Shown here in pieces: positions 8,469 through 16,903 of a stretch of 64,000 nt of DNA; the stretch's first letter is position 1, and the number at the start of each line of letters is the position of its first letter. The notes under the pieces were generated by a model. It was not told the origin of the DNA and searched no databases. It was given only the letters and a program-made list of their open reading frames with translations. Origin of the DNA: CAWKDG01 sp963848355 (lineage in GTDB: Bacteria > Actinomycetota > Acidimicrobiia > Acidimicrobiales > UBA8190); contig CAWKDG010000006.1 of the NCBI GenBank assembly GCA_963848355.1, positions 1 to 64,000 of the forward strand. The letters run 5' to 3'. Position numbers and translations under genes: made by a program.

Positions 8469-8920
8469 TGTCTCGCCTCCCGTGCTCGCTGGATCTCCTC
8501 GACGGCCGCCTCGTCGAAGAACCACCCCTCGGGTGTCCGGCACCGGCCGAGGGAAAGGGACCTCGCCCAGTACCGGACACCCGCACCCGTGATGCCCAAC
8601 ATCAGGCCCACTTCGTTCGGTGTCAGCGAACCACGTGGGTGGTCGAGCCCACTTCCGTCGACGAAAGTGGGCTGGTCAGCGACGTCGGCCGCGACGTAAG
8701 CGGCGTAAGCGTGGAGCAGGCGCCGGCGCTCCTTGAGTGCGAACTCGGCGGCCGCATCGAGCTCGGGGGTCACGTCCGCGCCACCGTTGAGGCGCGGCCA
8801 GTGCTTGCGGGTGAACTCGAGGGCCATGGCGACCGTCTCGACGAGGTCGGGCGGCACGACCATGGCGCTGAGCCAGTAGAGGCGCGGGCCGCCGCCGGAC
8901 GATTCCCGGGGAATATTCAT
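8465..8920 (-). CDS. HTH protein upstream of capsid gene
   Basis: A 151-residue protein. The C-terminal 55 residues look like a MerR/HTH_17-type winged helix (LTPNEVGLMLGITGAGVRYW, then EGWFFDEAAVEEIQRAR). The N-terminal part is helical. It occupies the slot where many satellites and phages have a small terminase or other packaging DNA-binding protein, but no terminase motif is visible. The start codon sits on copy 3 of the ATTCC-N3-GGAAT palindrome. It overlaps the capsid start by 4 bases and the upstream small gene by 4 bases, so the three are one translation unit. Confidence 0.65.
   Translation of the reverse strand: MNIPRESSGGGPRLYWLSAMVVPPDLVETVAMALEFTRKHWPRLNGGADVTPELDAAAEFALKERRRLLHAYAAYVAADVADQPTFVDGSGLDHPRGSLTPNEVGLMLGITGAGVRYWARSLSLGRCRTPEGWFFDEAAVEEIQRAREARQ
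8902..8914. promoter_or_regulatory. ATTCC-N3-GGAAT palindrome, copy 3
   Basis: ATTCC-CGG-GGAAT overlaps the first codons of the HTH gene. A wider inverted repeat (CCGGACG at about 8895-8901 and CGTCCGG at about 8924-8930) surrounds it. Confidence 0.6.
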
Positions 8921-9075
8921 GGGCCGTCCGGGTCCCCTGCGAGGAACTCCTCGGCCTGGGCCACCGCCCGACGACCGGCGACCTCGACCATGGCCTCGCT
9001 GATGAGCTCCTCGAGCTCGTCGCGGTCAGCATCCGACATCTCGGCGAGATCCACGAGACGCCCGAAGAGGGCCAC
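8917..9075 (-). CDS. Small acidic protein downstream of HNH gene
   Basis: About 52 residues from the GTG at 9075: VALFGRLVDLAEMSDADRDELEELISEAMVEVAG, strongly acidic and helical. The frame is open further upstream, where it overlaps the HNH gene with low-complexity Pro/Arg sequence, so only the part after the HNH stop (9114) looks coding. The true start is uncertain. Its end overlaps the next gene by 4 bases. Unknown function; small acidic proteins in this place are common in actinobacterial phage satellites. Confidence 0.45.
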   Translation of the reverse strand: MALFGRLVDLAEMSDADRDELEELISEAMVEVAGRRAVAQAEEFLAGDPDGP

Positions 9076-9113
9076 GAAACGGTCACCGAGAGGCTCGACG
9101 GCATCGGTAGCCG

Positions 9114-9482
9114 TTACGCGGGCTCCTCCGGACCGGACGGGCGGCGGCTGAAGACGCACCGGGCATGGCCTGGGTGGCCGTCGCGGCCAAGGGCCCACCG
9201 GCTCCCAGGGGCGATCGGGAGCTCGCAGCGAGAGCACAGGACGACGCCGATGGCGATGACCGGGGCCCACCGCTTCCGGAGGGCCTGGTGCTCAGCGCCG
9301 TAGCCGCGATCGGTAGTCCCGCCCGGCCGGGCGGTTCCGCGGGGGCCACGAGGGCCGAATGGGCGCGGTTGGCGCCGGCGACAGTCGCGACAGGTCCGCT
9401 CACCCGTCGGAAGCGAGGTGCTCCCGCCCCAAAGAAGCCGGCCACACCCGCCGGCACAGGGCGTGTCAGCACGTCGAGCCAC
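9114..9482 (-). CDS. HNH endonuclease
   Basis: A 122-residue HNH nuclease of the phage type. The N terminus has a Cys-rich cluster (CAGGC, CRDC). The core is RGYGAEHQALRKRW, then CSRCELPIAPGSRWALG, then HPGHARC. Phage HNH proteins cut DNA at packaging together with terminase and are usually next to terminase and portal genes; here those neighbours are missing. The usual LGHDD motif reads LGRDGHPGH and the final asparagine is not evident, so activity is uncertain. Confidence 0.8.
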   Translation of the reverse strand: MARRADTPCAGGCGRLLWGGSTSLPTGERTCRDCRRRQPRPFGPRGPRGTARPGGTTDRGYGAEHQALRKRWAPVIAIGVVLCSRCELPIAPGSRWALGRDGHPGHARCVFSRRPSGPEEPA

Positions 9483-9565
9483 GTCTGACCTTCCCGATTG
9501 TGAGCTCAGGAGAGAGAAAATCGATGACTGCGAGGGTCATCGACGTTCGACTTCGGAAGATTGCA

Positions 9566-10707
9566 CTACCCCCCCGGGTATCCGGCCCGGGCTGGCCCAG
9601 CGCCACCGCGTGTCCCCCATGGGCGACACGCCGGTCGTGCCGGGCTCGTCTGGCCAACCGGCGCCGGCGGCGGCCGAACGGATCCGCCGAGAAATCGCAG
9701 GCCGGGCGCATTGCCAATTGGCTCGGGCGTCACGAGAATCTCCAGTCGGCGCAGCTCGAAATCCTCTGCCACGAGGCGATCACCACGGTGTCCCAGGACG
9801 TCACCGACACGGTTGAGTTCATCGACGTCACGGTGATTCCGGATCTGGGCTGCCACCGGTTCGTCCCAATTGGGAGACACGAGGCACGTCATCGCGCGCC
9901 ACCTGGTGCGACGCGCTGGAAGATCGCCGGTGTCGACGCCGACTGCCCTGGCTTCGTCGTCGTCGCCGACCAGCCTGTCGAGCTCTTCCTCGAACTCGAT
10001 GGGTGTGAGGCTCACTCGGTTGCGAGCAAGGCTCTCGGCGGCGGCCAGGCGGTGAGCGCGGTCCTGGCCACCGGTGCTCGGTTCGAGCTCCTCGGCGATC
10101 TGTTCGGATGTGGCGCCGTTCCAGTTCGCAGCGACCGCGTCACCGTGCCGGCGTCGGACGTCGGCCTCGACTACAGCGAGCCACTTCTCGAGACTGACAA
10201 TCGGCTCGTCGTCCACCGCGTCGCTGATCTAGCCGGCGTCGAGCGAGGATCTTGATCGCCGCTGTGATTCGGTCTTCATCTTCGTCCGAAGAAGATTCCC
10301 CTGATGGTTCTACTGATGGTTCGGCTGACCTGGTGTCAGGGGTATCCCTGACACTGTGTCCCGGGGTCAACCTGACGCTGTGTCATCCCTGACGCTGTGT
10401 CATCCCTGACACTGTGTCCGGGGTCATGGACGATCGTGTAGCGGTTGGTCCGCTGTCTCTTGTTGCTGGCTTTTCCGAGGCTTCCGGCGTCGGCTTGTAC
10501 CTCGATCGAGCGCTGCTTCCTTGAGCTCGAGGAGGAGACGTCGAACCGATCGCTCTGGGATCCGTGTCTTCGCCGCGATCCGCCGTACCGACGGCCAGCA
10601 CGACCAAGTCTCGTCATCGGCGTGGTCCGCCAAGGCGAGCAACACCAGCCGCCTGGCACCTTTGACCGTGGAGTGATCCCAACCCAGGTCATGACGGCCA
10701 CACTCAC
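9566..10707 (-). pseudogene. Rep-like HTH_36 protein, broken by several frameshifts
   Basis: Fragments in three frames join into one protein. The start is GTG at 10707, giving MSVAVMTWV. A one-base change near 10680 leads to an HTH_36 domain (LVLLALADHADDETW, SCWPSVRRIAAKTRIPERSV). Another change near 10510 leads to IEVQADAG and NRYTIVHD, then a repeat-coded linker, then EDEDRITAAIKILARRRLDQR. It then passes into the frame of 9566-10216 (MDDEPIVSLEKWLAVVEADVRRRHGDAV). Known relatives with this layout are replication initiators or transcription factors of actinobacterial mobile elements. At least four frame changes mean either a dead gene or very poor sequence. The 3' half may be a separate gene. 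The start overlaps the preceding stop (GTGA). Confidence 0.6.
10347..10419. repeat. Iteron-like direct repeats, candidate origin
   Basis: Four copies of a 15-base unit (C/A)CCTGAC(A/G)CTGTGTC at 10347, 10371, 10388 and 10405, with periods of 24, 17 and 17 bases. Two of the units contain the palindrome GACACTGTGTC. They lie inside the linker-coding part of the Rep-like gene. Repeats of this size inside or beside a rep gene are typical iterons, so this is a candidate replication origin of the element. A 17-base period also changes reading frame, which would scramble the linker. Confidence 0.6.
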
Positions 10708-10811
10708 GGCACCGCCTCGATTCCGCCGGAATAGGCCAGGTGCTCGGCGAGCCAGCAGAGCACGCCGGTGTCCGACATCACACCGGGGCTCGAGCCCGCG
10801 GCGGTGGCCAT
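10704..10811 (-). CDS. Small protein coupled to rep
   Basis: A 35-residue frame whose stop overlaps the rep GTG start (GTGA), ending CWLAEHLAYSGGIEAVP. A second frame just upstream (ATDAELVEALEYS) looks like the original N terminus, so one more frameshift may have split a gene of about 60 residues. Function unknown. Copy 4 of the palindrome lies inside its 3' end. Confidence 0.35.
   Translation of the reverse strand: MATAAGSSPGVMSDTGVLCWLAEHLAYSGGIEAVP
10720..10732. promoter_or_regulatory. ATTCC-N3-GGAAT palindrome, copy 4
   Basis: ATTCC-GCC-GGAAT, 13 bases upstream of the rep start. Both arms equal those of the other three copies while the three centre bases differ, which fits a dimeric protein binding site. 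Confidence 0.65.
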
Positions 10812-10939
10812 GGCTGTACTCGAGAGCTTCGACGAGCTCGGCATCGGTGGCCACGCGGACAATCGCTCCCGGCGGTGGCCATGGGCGGCCGGCTGGCAGA
10901 GCTGGGCGACGCGTGCCGTTGTCGCCGAACACCCGGCTG

Positions 10940-11220
10940 CTACGATCTCCGCTCGGCGTTGTGCTTTGTCGGTCGGTCGGGACCTGCCCGGGTCCGGCCA
11001 GCATCCTCGTCTGGGTGGCGATCTCGCGACGCGAGCTCGCCATGCAGGTACCTCTGGAGCTTCGGCACCGAGACCCGCCACTTGCTCCAAGAACTTGATC
11101 GACGGCGGGAACTGACCGGTCCGCACGAGCTTGTAGAGCGTATGGGTGGATCCCGATGCGGTGTGCCGCCTCGGGCACGGTGATCAGGTCTTCAACGACA
11201 GGACATGGGTCCTCGGGCAT
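10940..11220 (-). pseudogene. AlpA/HTH_17-type DNA-binding protein, two frameshifts
   Basis: Translation from the ATG at 11220 gives LITVPEAAHRIGIHPY. A one-base change near 11143 continues it with LYKLVRTGQFPPSIKFLEQ, and a second near 11085 with WRVSVPKLQRYLHG, ending at 10940. Together they form the classic AlpA-like winged HTH: EAA-RIGI-HP-LY-LVR-G-FPPS, then W-V-L-YL. It would be an excisionase or regulator and lies upstream of rep on the same strand. Two indels in 280 bases fit poor sequence quality or decay. Confidence 0.7.
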
Positions 11221-11423
11221 GACAGGTCTCCGCACCGACCCGGAGGCGGCACAATGGCCATGTCCGTCGGCGTCGTCGGGACCGAGCCCACGTCGTCTTC
11301 GTCAGCGATGACCGTACAGCCATGGTGTATCACTGTGGCGGATGGTCCTGACCCTTCGGTGTCAACGTTGTGAACGTAACGGCCGGCAGGGGCACGGCAG
11401 TCATTGCCGTCGCCACATCCCAA
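11184..11423 (-). CDS. Possible small Cys-containing protein
   Basis: A 79-residue frame from a TTG start with scattered cysteines (CGDGNDC, HHGC, CGDLSC). It precedes and overlaps the AlpA-like gene on the same strand. No family, and the ribosome site is weak. It may be a chance frame. Confidence 0.2.
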   Translation of the reverse strand: MGCGDGNDCRAPAGRYVHNVDTEGSGPSATVIHHGCTVIADEDDVGSVPTTPTDMAIVPPPGRCGDLSCPRTHVLSLKT

Positions 11424-11749
11424 GGCCTCGGTGGCCTCGACGTCGAGCGTCGAGCTTCGATAGGCTCAAACCCGCGCCGCCGATAGAGATGGGGACGTCT
11501 GGACGTTCGGCGACAAGGTTCCCAAGCACGCTCGCGTATCAGCCTGGGGCGGTCGCGAACAGCGAATCGACGGCCCGAATGGACGCCGTCCTAGGTGCGC
11601 TGGGCATGTCCCGACCACCGCGCCGGCACGCTCGTCCGGGTCCTCGACGATCGCCGATTCAGCGTCGTGTGCCCGAAGGGTCATCGACACCAGCTCACAC
11701 GGCACGAAGTAGTCAGGAGAGCCGAAGCCGAACACGGAAAGGGGAACAA
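11424..11749. other. Element intergenic region, no supported gene
   Basis: Open frames exist on both strands but none has a ribosome site or recognisable protein. A symmetric GC-rich stretch (CGACGTCGAGCGTCGAG) occurs near 11439. The promoter of the gene starting at 11750 is expected here. Confidence 0.4.
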
Positions 11750-12004
11750 ATGGACATTGACATCCGCCTGAGGGCGGACCCTCAGATCAGAGAACGGATC
11801 GAGTACTTCACGACCCTGGCCGTCGGTCAGGCCAACGACGGTTCGCAGATGGTCGCCTGCGCCCGTTTCCTCGTCGGAGCGGGCCTCGTCGAGACCAAAG
11901 GCGAGATGCTCGTGAAGCGGATCGTGGACAGGGTGACGAAGATCGCCAACAACAGGAAAGCCAGCTGGCCGTGGCCGAGGCTGGCGACCTGGGAGAGGCT
12001 CTGA
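11750..12004 (+). CDS. Hypothetical protein convergent with integrase
   Basis: An 84-residue protein starting MDIDIRLRADPQIRERIEYF, mixed helix, basic at the end. AAGGGG lies about 5 bases before the ATG, which decides this start over longer in-frame options. It converges on the integrase gene with a gap of 5 bases. No family recognised. Confidence 0.6.
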   Translation: MDIDIRLRADPQIRERIEYFTTLAVGQANDGSQMVACARFLVGAGLVETKGEMLVKRIVDRVTKIANNRKASWPWPRLATWERL

Positions 12005-12009
12005 GCCTG

Positions 12010-13187
12010 CTACGCGGAGCGTGACGCGGTCAGGGCGCGGCCGAGGATGCCGGCCGCCGCCCGGTCGCGCTCGGGCAATGCGTGGGCGTACCGATCGAGC
12101 GTCATCGTGGCCTGGGCGTGGCCGTGGCGCTCGGCGACCGTCCGGACGTCGACGCCGGCGGCGATCAGCGTGGTGACCGAGAAGTGCCGTAGGTCGTGGA
12201 ACCGGAACGGCCAGCGATCGGCGGCGGTAGGCGCTCGACCTTCGACCTTCCGGCGCTTGGCCGCTTGGCTTCTCCATGGCCCGGCAGAGGCCGGCGAACC
12301 GGTGCGTCAAGGTGTCGGGACCAGCCGGACGGCCGCCGTTGGCGTTGTAGCGAAAGCACGTAGGGGTCGTCACGAGCGGCGACTCCGCCTCGCGCGGCCA
12401 GATCGACCATGTCGGCCCAGCGCGCCGGAGCACCTCGACGCCGACAGGTCGAGCGCCAGGTCGCGGGCCGGTGGGTCTTCGTCGGCCCTCGTGCTGCTCG
12501 CCGTCGGCGACGGTCAGGCTCCGGGCGATTCGGCACCCGTCCCTTCGCCAGGTCGACGTCGGACCACCGAAGGGCGACGAGCTCGCCTCGACGGGCCCCG
12601 GTGAGCGCCGCTAGGGCGATGGCGGTCGGCGAGCACCGGGTCCTCGGCCTCGGCCGCCTTAAGGAGCTTCGAGAGCTGCTCCGGCGTCGGGACGAGCATC
12701 TCCTTCTTGCCGGCGACGGCGGGGTGGCCCGCTCGGTCGGCGCCCGCTCGATCCATCCCCACTTGACGGCCTGGCGCAGGCGGCCGAGAGGATCGAGTGG
12801 AGCTTGTGCACGGTCGTCGGCGACAGTCCCTCGTCGAGCCATTGGCGGTAGGCGCGTCGAGCGTGTCGGGGCGGAGATCCTTCAGCTTGACCCCGCCGAG
12901 CACCGGTCGAATTCGATGGTCGATCTTCGCCGGTTCTCGTACAGCGTCCGGGGGCGCTGGCGGTCGCGCCGACCTCGAGCCAGCGGTCGAGGAGCTGGCC
13001 GACGGTCGCGGTGGTGGCGTCGACCTTGCCCCGGCGGGCTTCCGTCACGAACGCGGCCAGCTCTTCGCCGCTGGCGCTCGGTGCCGACGAACGTCTTCGA
13101 GACCTGCCGCGGCTTCCCGGTCACCGGGTCGGCGCCGGCGAAGGCCCGGAGTTGCCATCGGCCTGAGCCGGGAGGCCGTTCACGCAT
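12010..13187 (-). pseudogene. int: Tyrosine integrase of the element, several frameshifts
   Basis: The segments in three frames add up to a full phage integrase of about 390 residues. There is an arm-binding N terminus (RERPPGSGRWQLRAFAG, GKPRQVSKTF), then a core-binding part (TVGQLLDRWLEV, SPTTVHKLHSILS), then ALTGARRGELVALRWSDVD with the first catalytic arginine. It ends with FHDLRHFSVTTL (H-x-x-R), AERHGHA and the tyrosine in LDRYAHAL. It lies about 100 bases from the tRNA-Val 3' end, the usual place for the enzyme that recombines that site. At least five indels are needed to read it through, so it is inactive as assembled. Given the state of other genes, sequencing error may explain part of this. 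Confidence 0.85.
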
Positions 13188-13288
13188 GGTTCCTGGTCGG
13201 TCCCGCCATGCGCGCCATAGGACAATTAGGACAGAGTCGGAGGATAGTTGGATCGCTCACGAGGAGTCGATCTGACCTGGGCCTTTCG

Positions 13289-13331
13289 GTGGGCGCAGAG
13301 GGACTCGAACCCCCGACCTCAGCCGTGTGAA
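13289..13331. repeat. attR: core repeat within tRNA-Val
   Basis: Identical to 92-134 over 43 bases. It covers the tRNA from the anticodon stem to the 3' end, so integration left a complete tRNA gene on this side. Confidence 0.9.
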
Positions 13332-13363
13332 GGCTGCGCTCTAACCAGCTGAGCTATGCGCCC
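13290..13363 (-). tRNA. tRNA-Val (CAC)
   Basis: A 74-base cloverleaf on the minus strand. The acceptor GGGCGCA pairs with TGCGCCC plus discriminator A. The anticodon loop TTCACAC gives anticodon CAC (Val), and the T-arm loop is TTCGAGT. CCA is not encoded. It is the target site of the upstream element. Confidence 0.95.
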
Positions 13364-13456
13364 GCGATGCTCTCCCGACGATCGGCTACGGGAATCGCCT
13401 CCAGGATTATGTCACGACCGGCATCCGGTCCCGATCCGAAAACGGCACCGCGTCAC

Positions 13457-14869
13457 TCACGTCCCGACCGGAGCGACCTCGTCGAAACCGAGGGCGGCTT
13501 CCAGCGCGGCGGCCGATCGGATGACCACCAGGTCGGCGTGTTGAGGACCCACGAGTTGGAGCCCCACCGGAAGACCTTCTCTGCTCAGGCCGGCGCACAC
13601 CGTCGCTGCCGGCGAGCGGGTCATGTTGAAGGGGTAGGTGAAACGGACCCAGTTGGCGTCCACCACGCCGTTGATCATCCCCGCCGCATCGAGGGCGCGC
13701 GGAGGTGGCACGGCAGCGCAGGTGGGGGTGACGAGCAGGCGAACGTCGTGGAAGAGGTCCACCAGCCTCGTGTTGAGACGGTGGCATGCATCCTCGGCCC
13801 GGACCACGTCGAGCACAGTGAGATGCTCGGCCGCCCAGTCCATCGAGGCGGCAAGGAGGGGGTCGATCCGTTGCCACATGTCGGTGCCGCGGTAGGGAGC
13901 GAGGGTCCGCAGGTTGTAGGCCGTGGCCAGCGTGAGCCAGTCCCTCACCGGATCCTCGTCGAAGACGACTTCGACCTCCACCACTTCGACGCCGAGCGAC
14001 TCGAGCTTGGAGACGGCACGCACGCAGACGTCGCGCACCTCGTCGTCGAGCGGTGCGTAGCCGAGCGTCGGTGACCACGCCACCCGCACCGGCATCTGGG
14101 CATCGTCCAGAGCGGCGGGCCACGATGCCTCCGGACGCGGTAACGAACGCAGATCGCTCGGATCGGGGCCGACGACGACGTCGAGGGCGGCGACCACGTC
14201 GGCCAGACGGCGCGCCATGGGCCCTTTCGTCGACAGGTGCTGCCAGTCGGGGGGCTCGACACCACCGGACGGCACACGGCCGAGCGACGGCTTCATACCG
14301 CTCAGGCCGCAACAGGCCGACGGGATCCGGATCGACCCGCCTCCGTCGGACCCGGTGGCGAGGGGGACCATGCCGGCGGCGATGGCGGCGGCGCTCCCGC
14401 CCGAGGATCCGCCGGGGCTGTGATCGAGGTTCCACGGGTTGCGCGTGGGCCCGAAGACGGTGTTGTCGGTGTCCCCCTTCCACCCGAGCTCCGGCGTGTT
14501 CGTCTTCCCGATCACGACGCACCCCGCCGCCTTGAGCCGTGCCACCAGGGACGAGTCCTCGGTGGCGGCGGCGCCGCCGGCGAAGACGGGTGACCCGTGC
14601 GATGTGACGAAGCCGGCCGCGTCCTCCAGGTCCTTTACGCCGATGGGGATACCGGCCAGTGGCCCCGGGTCGCGACCGGCGGCGACAATGTCGTCGATCT
14701 GTGACGCCGCCTCCAGCGCCGTCGTGTCGTCCACCGCCACGAAGGCGTTCACCGTGGCGTTGAGGGCGTCGACGCGCTCGAGGGCGTGCGTCACGAGCTC
14801 CCGGGCCCCCGTCCGGCCGGACCGGACGTCGGCGGCCAGAGCGGTGACGGACGTTCGACGGAAGTCCAT
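13457..14869 (-). CDS. Amidase-signature family hydrolase
   Basis: A 470-residue amidase. The Ser-cisSer-Lys triad is visible as GVKDLEDAAG (Lys, about residue 78) and the serine-rich motif SPGGSSGGSAAAIAAG (about 150-165), followed by SDGGGSIRIPS. The family hydrolyses C-N amide bonds; substrates range from simple amides to glutamyl-tRNA (GatA). It stands alone, with no gatB/gatC next to it and only moderate length, so a general amidase is more likely than GatA. It is the first chromosomal gene after the tRNA, divergent from the VOC gene. Confidence 0.9.
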   Translation of the reverse strand: MDFRRTSVTALAADVRSGRTGARELVTHALERVDALNATVNAFVAVDDTTALEAASQIDDIVAAGRDPGPLAGIPIGVKDLEDAAGFVTSHGSPVFAGGAAATEDSSLVARLKAAGCVVIGKTNTPELGWKGDTDNTVFGPTRNPWNLDHSPGGSSGGSAAAIAAGMVPLATGSDGGGSIRIPSACCGLSGMKPSLGRVPSGGVEPPDWQHLSTKGPMARRLADVVAALDVVVGPDPSDLRSLPRPEASWPAALDDAQMPVRVAWSPTLGYAPLDDEVRDVCVRAVSKLESLGVEVVEVEVVFDEDPVRDWLTLATAYNLRTLAPYRGTDMWQRIDPLLAASMDWAAEHLTVLDVVRAEDACHRLNTRLVDLFHDVRLLVTPTCAAVPPPRALDAAGMINGVVDANWVRFTYPFNMTRSPAATVCAGLSREGLPVGLQLVGPQHADLVVIRSAAALEAALGFDEVAPVGT

Positions 14870-14954
14870 GGGCCCAGGCGTAGCACGGTTCCGTCCCCGG
14901 TGTCACCGACCGTCGGGTCGACAGGGCGAGAACAGAGGCGGCAACCTGGAGACG

Positions 14955-15881
14955 ATGGCCTCCCCCACCGCATCGCCCACGGACGGCGCCACCACTGTCG
15001 TGCTCGACCACGTCGCCGTGGCCGTCGAACGATGGAGCGACGCCTGGCCGCGCTACGTCGATCAGCTCGGCGGGCGGTGGCACTCCGGTGGCGTCAACAG
15101 CGGCTTCAGCCCGGCCCAGTTGGCGTACGCCAACGGAGCCAAGGTCGAGGTCCTCCAACCGTGGGAACCCGAAGCGAATCCGTTCCTCCGTCGCTTCCTC
15201 GACCACAGCGGGCCCGGGCCCCATCACCTCACGTTCAAGGTTCCGGACATCGAGGCGGTGCTCCGGCGCGTGCGGCGAGCGGGCTTCGATCCGGTCGGAG
15301 TGCGGTTGGACGATCCCCAGTGGAGAGAAGCCTTCCTCCATCCCCGCCAGGCCACCGGTGTCGTCGTCCAGGTGGCCCAAGCCGAATTCGAATGGATCTC
15401 ACCGGCCCCCGAGGGTTTCCCCACCACACCGTCGGCGCCGTCGGCCGCGTTGCGCCACGTCGCCCATGCCGTGCGCGACCTCGACACCGCCCTCGGGCTG
15501 TTCCACGTCCTGCTCGGAGGAACCGTCACGGCGCGCGCCGTCGCCGCCGAGGGCGAATGGGAATACGTGGACCTCACCTGGCCGGGGCCACTCGCGCTCC
15601 GTCTGGTGAGCCCCACCCCGATCGCCGACGCCACGTCGTCACTACGGACGTGGCTGGGGGATCGACCGGGCCGCGTCCATCACCTCGCCTTCGACCTGCC
15701 GCCGACAGCGCCGGAGGCGGACACGTCCGCCGTCGGCCCCGCCGATGACCTGTCGGGCGGGCCGGGGGTCGAAACACCGGGCGTGATACCGGGAACGGGT
15801 CCGGTGCAGGTGGTGGCCCCGGCCGACAACCTCGGGACGGGGCTCGTCCTGCGGGCGACCGGCGGCGTCGGATCACGCTGA
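14955..15881 (+). CDS. Two-domain VOC (glyoxalase/dioxygenase superfamily) protein
   Basis: A 308-residue protein with two vicinal-oxygen-chelate domains. The first runs from LDHVAVAVERWSDAWP (about 18) to GVVVQVAQAEFEW; the second from LRHVAHAVRDLDTALGLF (about 173) to the C terminus. Metal-ligand candidates are the His of LDHVA, the His of HHLTF and a Glu. The family includes epimerases, glyoxalases and ring-cleaving dioxygenases. The pattern resembles methylmalonyl-CoA-epimerase-like proteins, but no neighbour supports a pathway. GGAG lies 4 bases before the ATG. Confidence 0.8.
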   Translation: MASPTASPTDGATTVVLDHVAVAVERWSDAWPRYVDQLGGRWHSGGVNSGFSPAQLAYANGAKVEVLQPWEPEANPFLRRFLDHSGPGPHHLTFKVPDIEAVLRRVRRAGFDPVGVRLDDPQWREAFLHPRQATGVVVQVAQAEFEWISPAPEGFPTTPSAPSAALRHVAHAVRDLDTALGLFHVLLGGTVTARAVAAEGEWEYVDLTWPGPLALRLVSPTPIADATSSLRTWLGDRPGRVHHLAFDLPPTAPEADTSAVGPADDLSGGPGVETPGVIPGTGPVQVVAPADNLGTGLVLRATGGVGSR

Positions 15882-15945
15882 CCGCCGCCGGCGGTCGACG
15901 TCGGTCACGACCCGAGGTGGGGCCGTCGCACCGGAGCCTCCACCG

Positions 15946-16860
15946 GTGCTGACTACGCTGGCGGACGTGAGCGAGAACGGGGACAGCCAGAGCAACGGCG
16001 CCGCTCCGGGAGACGGTGGCGTTCCCCGGCTCACCGTCGGCCAGCGCATCCTGGCCGCTCTCCCCAACCTGCAACGCCCGCCCACGACCTCCCCGGGTCC
16101 CTCACCGAGAGGTCCGGCGTCGAAGCCCGCGTCCCGGGCGACGGGCGACGACGCCGGCGCGGTGGTCACCCCGGACGAGGTGCTCGAGCCGGGAGCGGCT
16201 CCGTCGTCGGCCGGCGGCCGGATCCGCGACGCCTTCCTGAAGCCGCCGGCGCCGCGCCCGCCGCGGGGGACGCCGTCGGGGATGTCCAAGGAGGAGTTGA
16301 CCCAGATCATCAAGAAGATCGACGACCGCGAACAGGTGCTCGCCTACGCCACGGCCGGCCTGGGCGTGATCGTCGGTGTCGTCCTCACGATCGCCGCCGT
16401 GCACTTCGACCCGCCCCTGCACGCCAAGAACCACGAGAGCACGGGATTCATCATCTTCTTCGAGGGCGGTGCCCGCGTGCTGCTGTCGGCCATCGTCCTG
16501 CTCGCCACGTGGAATCGCCGTCGATCCTTCGTGGCCTTCGCCCTTCTCTTCCTCGGCACGTCGATGGGCTTCCCCTTCGCCCTCCCCTTCTGGGCCCTCG
16601 GCGTCTGGATGATCTTCCGGGTGCTCAGGTGGCAGAAGGAGCTGGCCACGCTCACCGGGAGCTCGCAACGGACCCGGACCGCACCCGCCGCCCGCGGCCG
16701 CGACGCCGCCGAGGCGCGGCGCCGGGCCCGGGCCGACCGCATGAGTGCGCGCGCCACGGGCGGGCGGCGGGCCAAGAAGCAACCGGAGCCCACAGGGCCA
16801 TCGAAGAACAAGCGCTACACGCCCCCCAATCAGATACGCCCGCGACCGCCGGGCGCCTGA
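15946..16860 (+). CDS. Actinobacterial membrane protein of unknown function
   Basis: A 304-residue protein. The first 105 residues are Pro/Ser/Gly-rich and disordered. They are followed by a short helix (SKEELTQIIKKIDDREQVL), then three membrane segments (about 133-153, 166-190 and 195-222), then a basic Arg/Lys-rich tail. An alternative GTG start lies at 15967. This layout is seen in conserved acidimicrobial and mycobacterial membrane proteins without a known role. It converges on the TetR gene. Confidence 0.65.
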   Translation: MLTTLADVSENGDSQSNGAAPGDGGVPRLTVGQRILAALPNLQRPPTTSPGPSPRGPASKPASRATGDDAGAVVTPDEVLEPGAAPSSAGGRIRDAFLKPPAPRPPRGTPSGMSKEELTQIIKKIDDREQVLAYATAGLGVIVGVVLTIAAVHFDPPLHAKNHESTGFIIFFEGGARVLLSAIVLLATWNRRRSFVAFALLFLGTSMGFPFALPFWALGVWMIFRVLRWQKELATLTGSSQRTRTAPAARGRDAAEARRRARADRMSARATGGRRAKKQPEPTGPSKNKRYTPPNQIRPRPPGA

Positions 16861-16903
16861 GCGAGATCCGGCGACGACGTCAGCGGTCTGTCGTCGCCTG
16901 ACG

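Larger units (their letters stand above)
92..13331. mobile_element. Integrated phage-satellite-like element in tRNA-Val
   Basis: The block of about 13.2 kb is bounded by a 43-bp direct repeat of the tRNA-Val 3' half. It contains integrase, AlpA/Xis-like proteins, WhiB, a Rep-like HTH protein with iteron-like repeats, HNH nuclease, HK97-type capsid protein and tape measure protein. No portal, large terminase, maturation protease, tail tube, baseplate, holin or lysin is visible. This fits a phage satellite that borrows parts from a helper, or a prophage that lost its packaging and tail modules. The integrase beside the tRNA, the recombinase at the other end, the capsid gene and rep all carry frameshifts, so current activity is doubtful unless these are sequencing errors. 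Confidence 0.85.

Noticed and set aside
8465..8920. Small terminase call for the HTH gene
   Set aside because: Only a generic HTH is visible; no terminase motif and no large terminase nearby.
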